From: BOG-931 sp963761525
GTDB taxonomy: Bacteria; Pseudomonadota; Alphaproteobacteria; Rhizobiales; Xanthobacteraceae
DNA: 64,000 bases
Assembly: GCA_963761525.1 (NCBI GenBank)
Contig: CAVXHG010000002.1
Coordinates: 496,001-560,000, forward strand
Reading direction: 5' to 3'
This document shows positions 63,454 to 64,000 of this stretch, one piece after another. The notes below the pieces were generated by a model that saw only the letters and a program-made list of their open reading frames with translations, searched no databases and was not told the origin of the DNA. Made by a program: the position numbers and the translations under genes. How positions within the stretch are numbered: position 1 is the stretch's first letter; each line of letters starts with the position of its first letter.

Positions 63454-64000
63454 ATGAAGATCACGTCGGTCGACGATATACATGCCGATGCCGGTTGGCG
63501 CACGCTGTCATTTCTCAAAATTACAACCGACAGCGGACTGGTCGGGTGGTCCGAATTTGGCGAAGGCCGGTCGAGTCCGGGCTTGACCGGCGTGATCCGA
63601 AAAATCTCCAGCCAATTGATAGGGCAGGATCCACGGGAAGTCGGAAAGATCAGCGCCAGGCTTTATGCCAACACCCGGACCACGACTGGTGGAATGATTT
63701 CGCAGGCTAACGCCGCCATTGAAAATGCGTGTCTTGATATCAAGGCAAAGGCGCTCGGCGTTCCGGTGTTCGAGTTATTCGGCGGCGCCGTGCGCAATCG
63801 GCTTCCGGCGTATTGGTCGCACTGTGGAACACTTCGCGTGCGCCATCCCGACCTGTTTGGCGCGGCTCCTCTGCGGACCCTGGAAGACATCACGGCGCTG
63901 GGGCAGGAGGTCAAACAACGGGGCTTCCCGGCGTTGAAGACCAATATCCTCACTTTCGCGGATGGGGTCGCGTCGAACTATCAGGGTGGTTTCGGCATGA
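63454..64000 (+). CDS. Mandelate racemase/muconate lactonizing enzyme family, 5' part only
   Basis: 182 codons to the window edge, still open. It has the capping domain of the enolase superfamily: MKITSVDDIHADAGWRTLSF, VGWSEFGEGRSSPGLTG, then the helix NAAIENACLDIKAKALGVPV followed by ELFGG, a recognised block that begins the barrel. The metal-binding residues lie beyond the edge. The start at 63454 has GGAAAG just before; ATG 63433 is in frame too. It is paired with a divergent D-2-hydroxyacid dehydrogenase, suggesting hydroxy-acid or sugar-acid catabolism. Confidence 0.85.
   Translation, partial: MKITSVDDIHADAGWRTLSFLKITTDSGLVGWSEFGEGRSSPGLTGVIRKISSQLIGQDPREVGKISARLYANTRTTTGGMISQANAAIENACLDIKAKALGVPVFELFGGAVRNRLPAYWSHCGTLRVRHPDLFGAAPLRTLEDITALGQEVKQRGFPALKTNILTFADGVASNYQGGFGM

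Overview
The window looks like chromosomal DNA of an alphaproteobacterium of the Hyphomicrobiales, most likely from the Bradyrhizobium/Rhodopseudomonas/Xanthobacteraceae neighbourhood. The evidence is the high GC content, the fliF-fliG-fliH(flbE)-fliN-flbD gene order with CtrA-like boxes and a SciP (DUF1153) gene, many Bug/TctC-type solute-binding proteins, and short dispersed palindromes of the kind common in that group. No plasmid, phage or rRNA genes are visible. There is one tRNA-Met(CAT).

Layout. 1-6.5 kb: a 3'-truncated metallophosphoesterase, a Bug protein divergent from a PLP aminotransferase, an ABM monooxygenase-like protein, a YfcG-type GST, an L,D-transpeptidase and a frameshifted exported protein. 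6.7-15 kb: acyl-CoA dehydrogenase, ABC exporter, GST, GT87, GT2-GtrA and a PAP2-like phosphatase. 15-19.6 kb: aspartate aminotransferase behind two tandem hairpin repeats, DUF992, a frameshifted EF-G-like GTPase and DUF1330. 19.6-25.2 kb: four Bug binding proteins with twin-arginine-like signals plus a LysR regulator. 25.4-33.6 kb: flagellar region (flbD, fliN, fliH, fliG, fliF, sciP, flgD, fliK) with CtrA-like boxes before fliF and sciP and a sigma-54 type promoter before fliK. 33.7-35.7 kb: mnmA and a PmtA-like methyltransferase. 35.9-36.5 kb: tRNA-Met followed by recombinase and IS3 remnants. 36.5-42.2 kb: FkbM methyltransferase, then GH130, a GT4 fused to an alpha/alpha domain, and mannose-6-phosphate isomerase. 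42.6-48 kb: a membrane miniprotein, an enolase-superfamily enzyme, an outer-membrane barrel, an AraC regulator and a KefB-like antiporter. 48-53.2 kb: otsA, a sensory-rhodopsin-transducer homologue, glucose dehydrogenase and GH15, with three EcfG-like promoters. 53.2-56.8 kb: a receiver protein, an orphan protein and a NarL/MASE1-kinase pair. 56.9-64 kb: YncE and LVIVD propellers, MFS transporter, FAD oxidoreductase, D-2-hydroxyacid dehydrogenase and a truncated enolase-superfamily gene.

How the parts work together. The flagellar block forms a readable hierarchy: CtrA-like boxes before the early fliF operon and sciP, then a sigma-54 promoter before fliK-flgD that the FlbD encoded at the end of the fliF operon could activate. 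The 48-53 kb block looks like a general-stress carbohydrate locus, because three transcription units each carry a GGAAC-N16/17-(A/C)GTT element at a sensible distance. The 37.6-42.2 kb block suggests a mannose-based glycan pathway.

Quality caution. Five well-conserved genes (at about 6.23, 17.95, 38.41, 48.91 and 53.46 kb), and probably the start of a sixth (7.82 kb), are broken by net one-base indels. Sequencing or assembly error is at least as likely as true gene decay.
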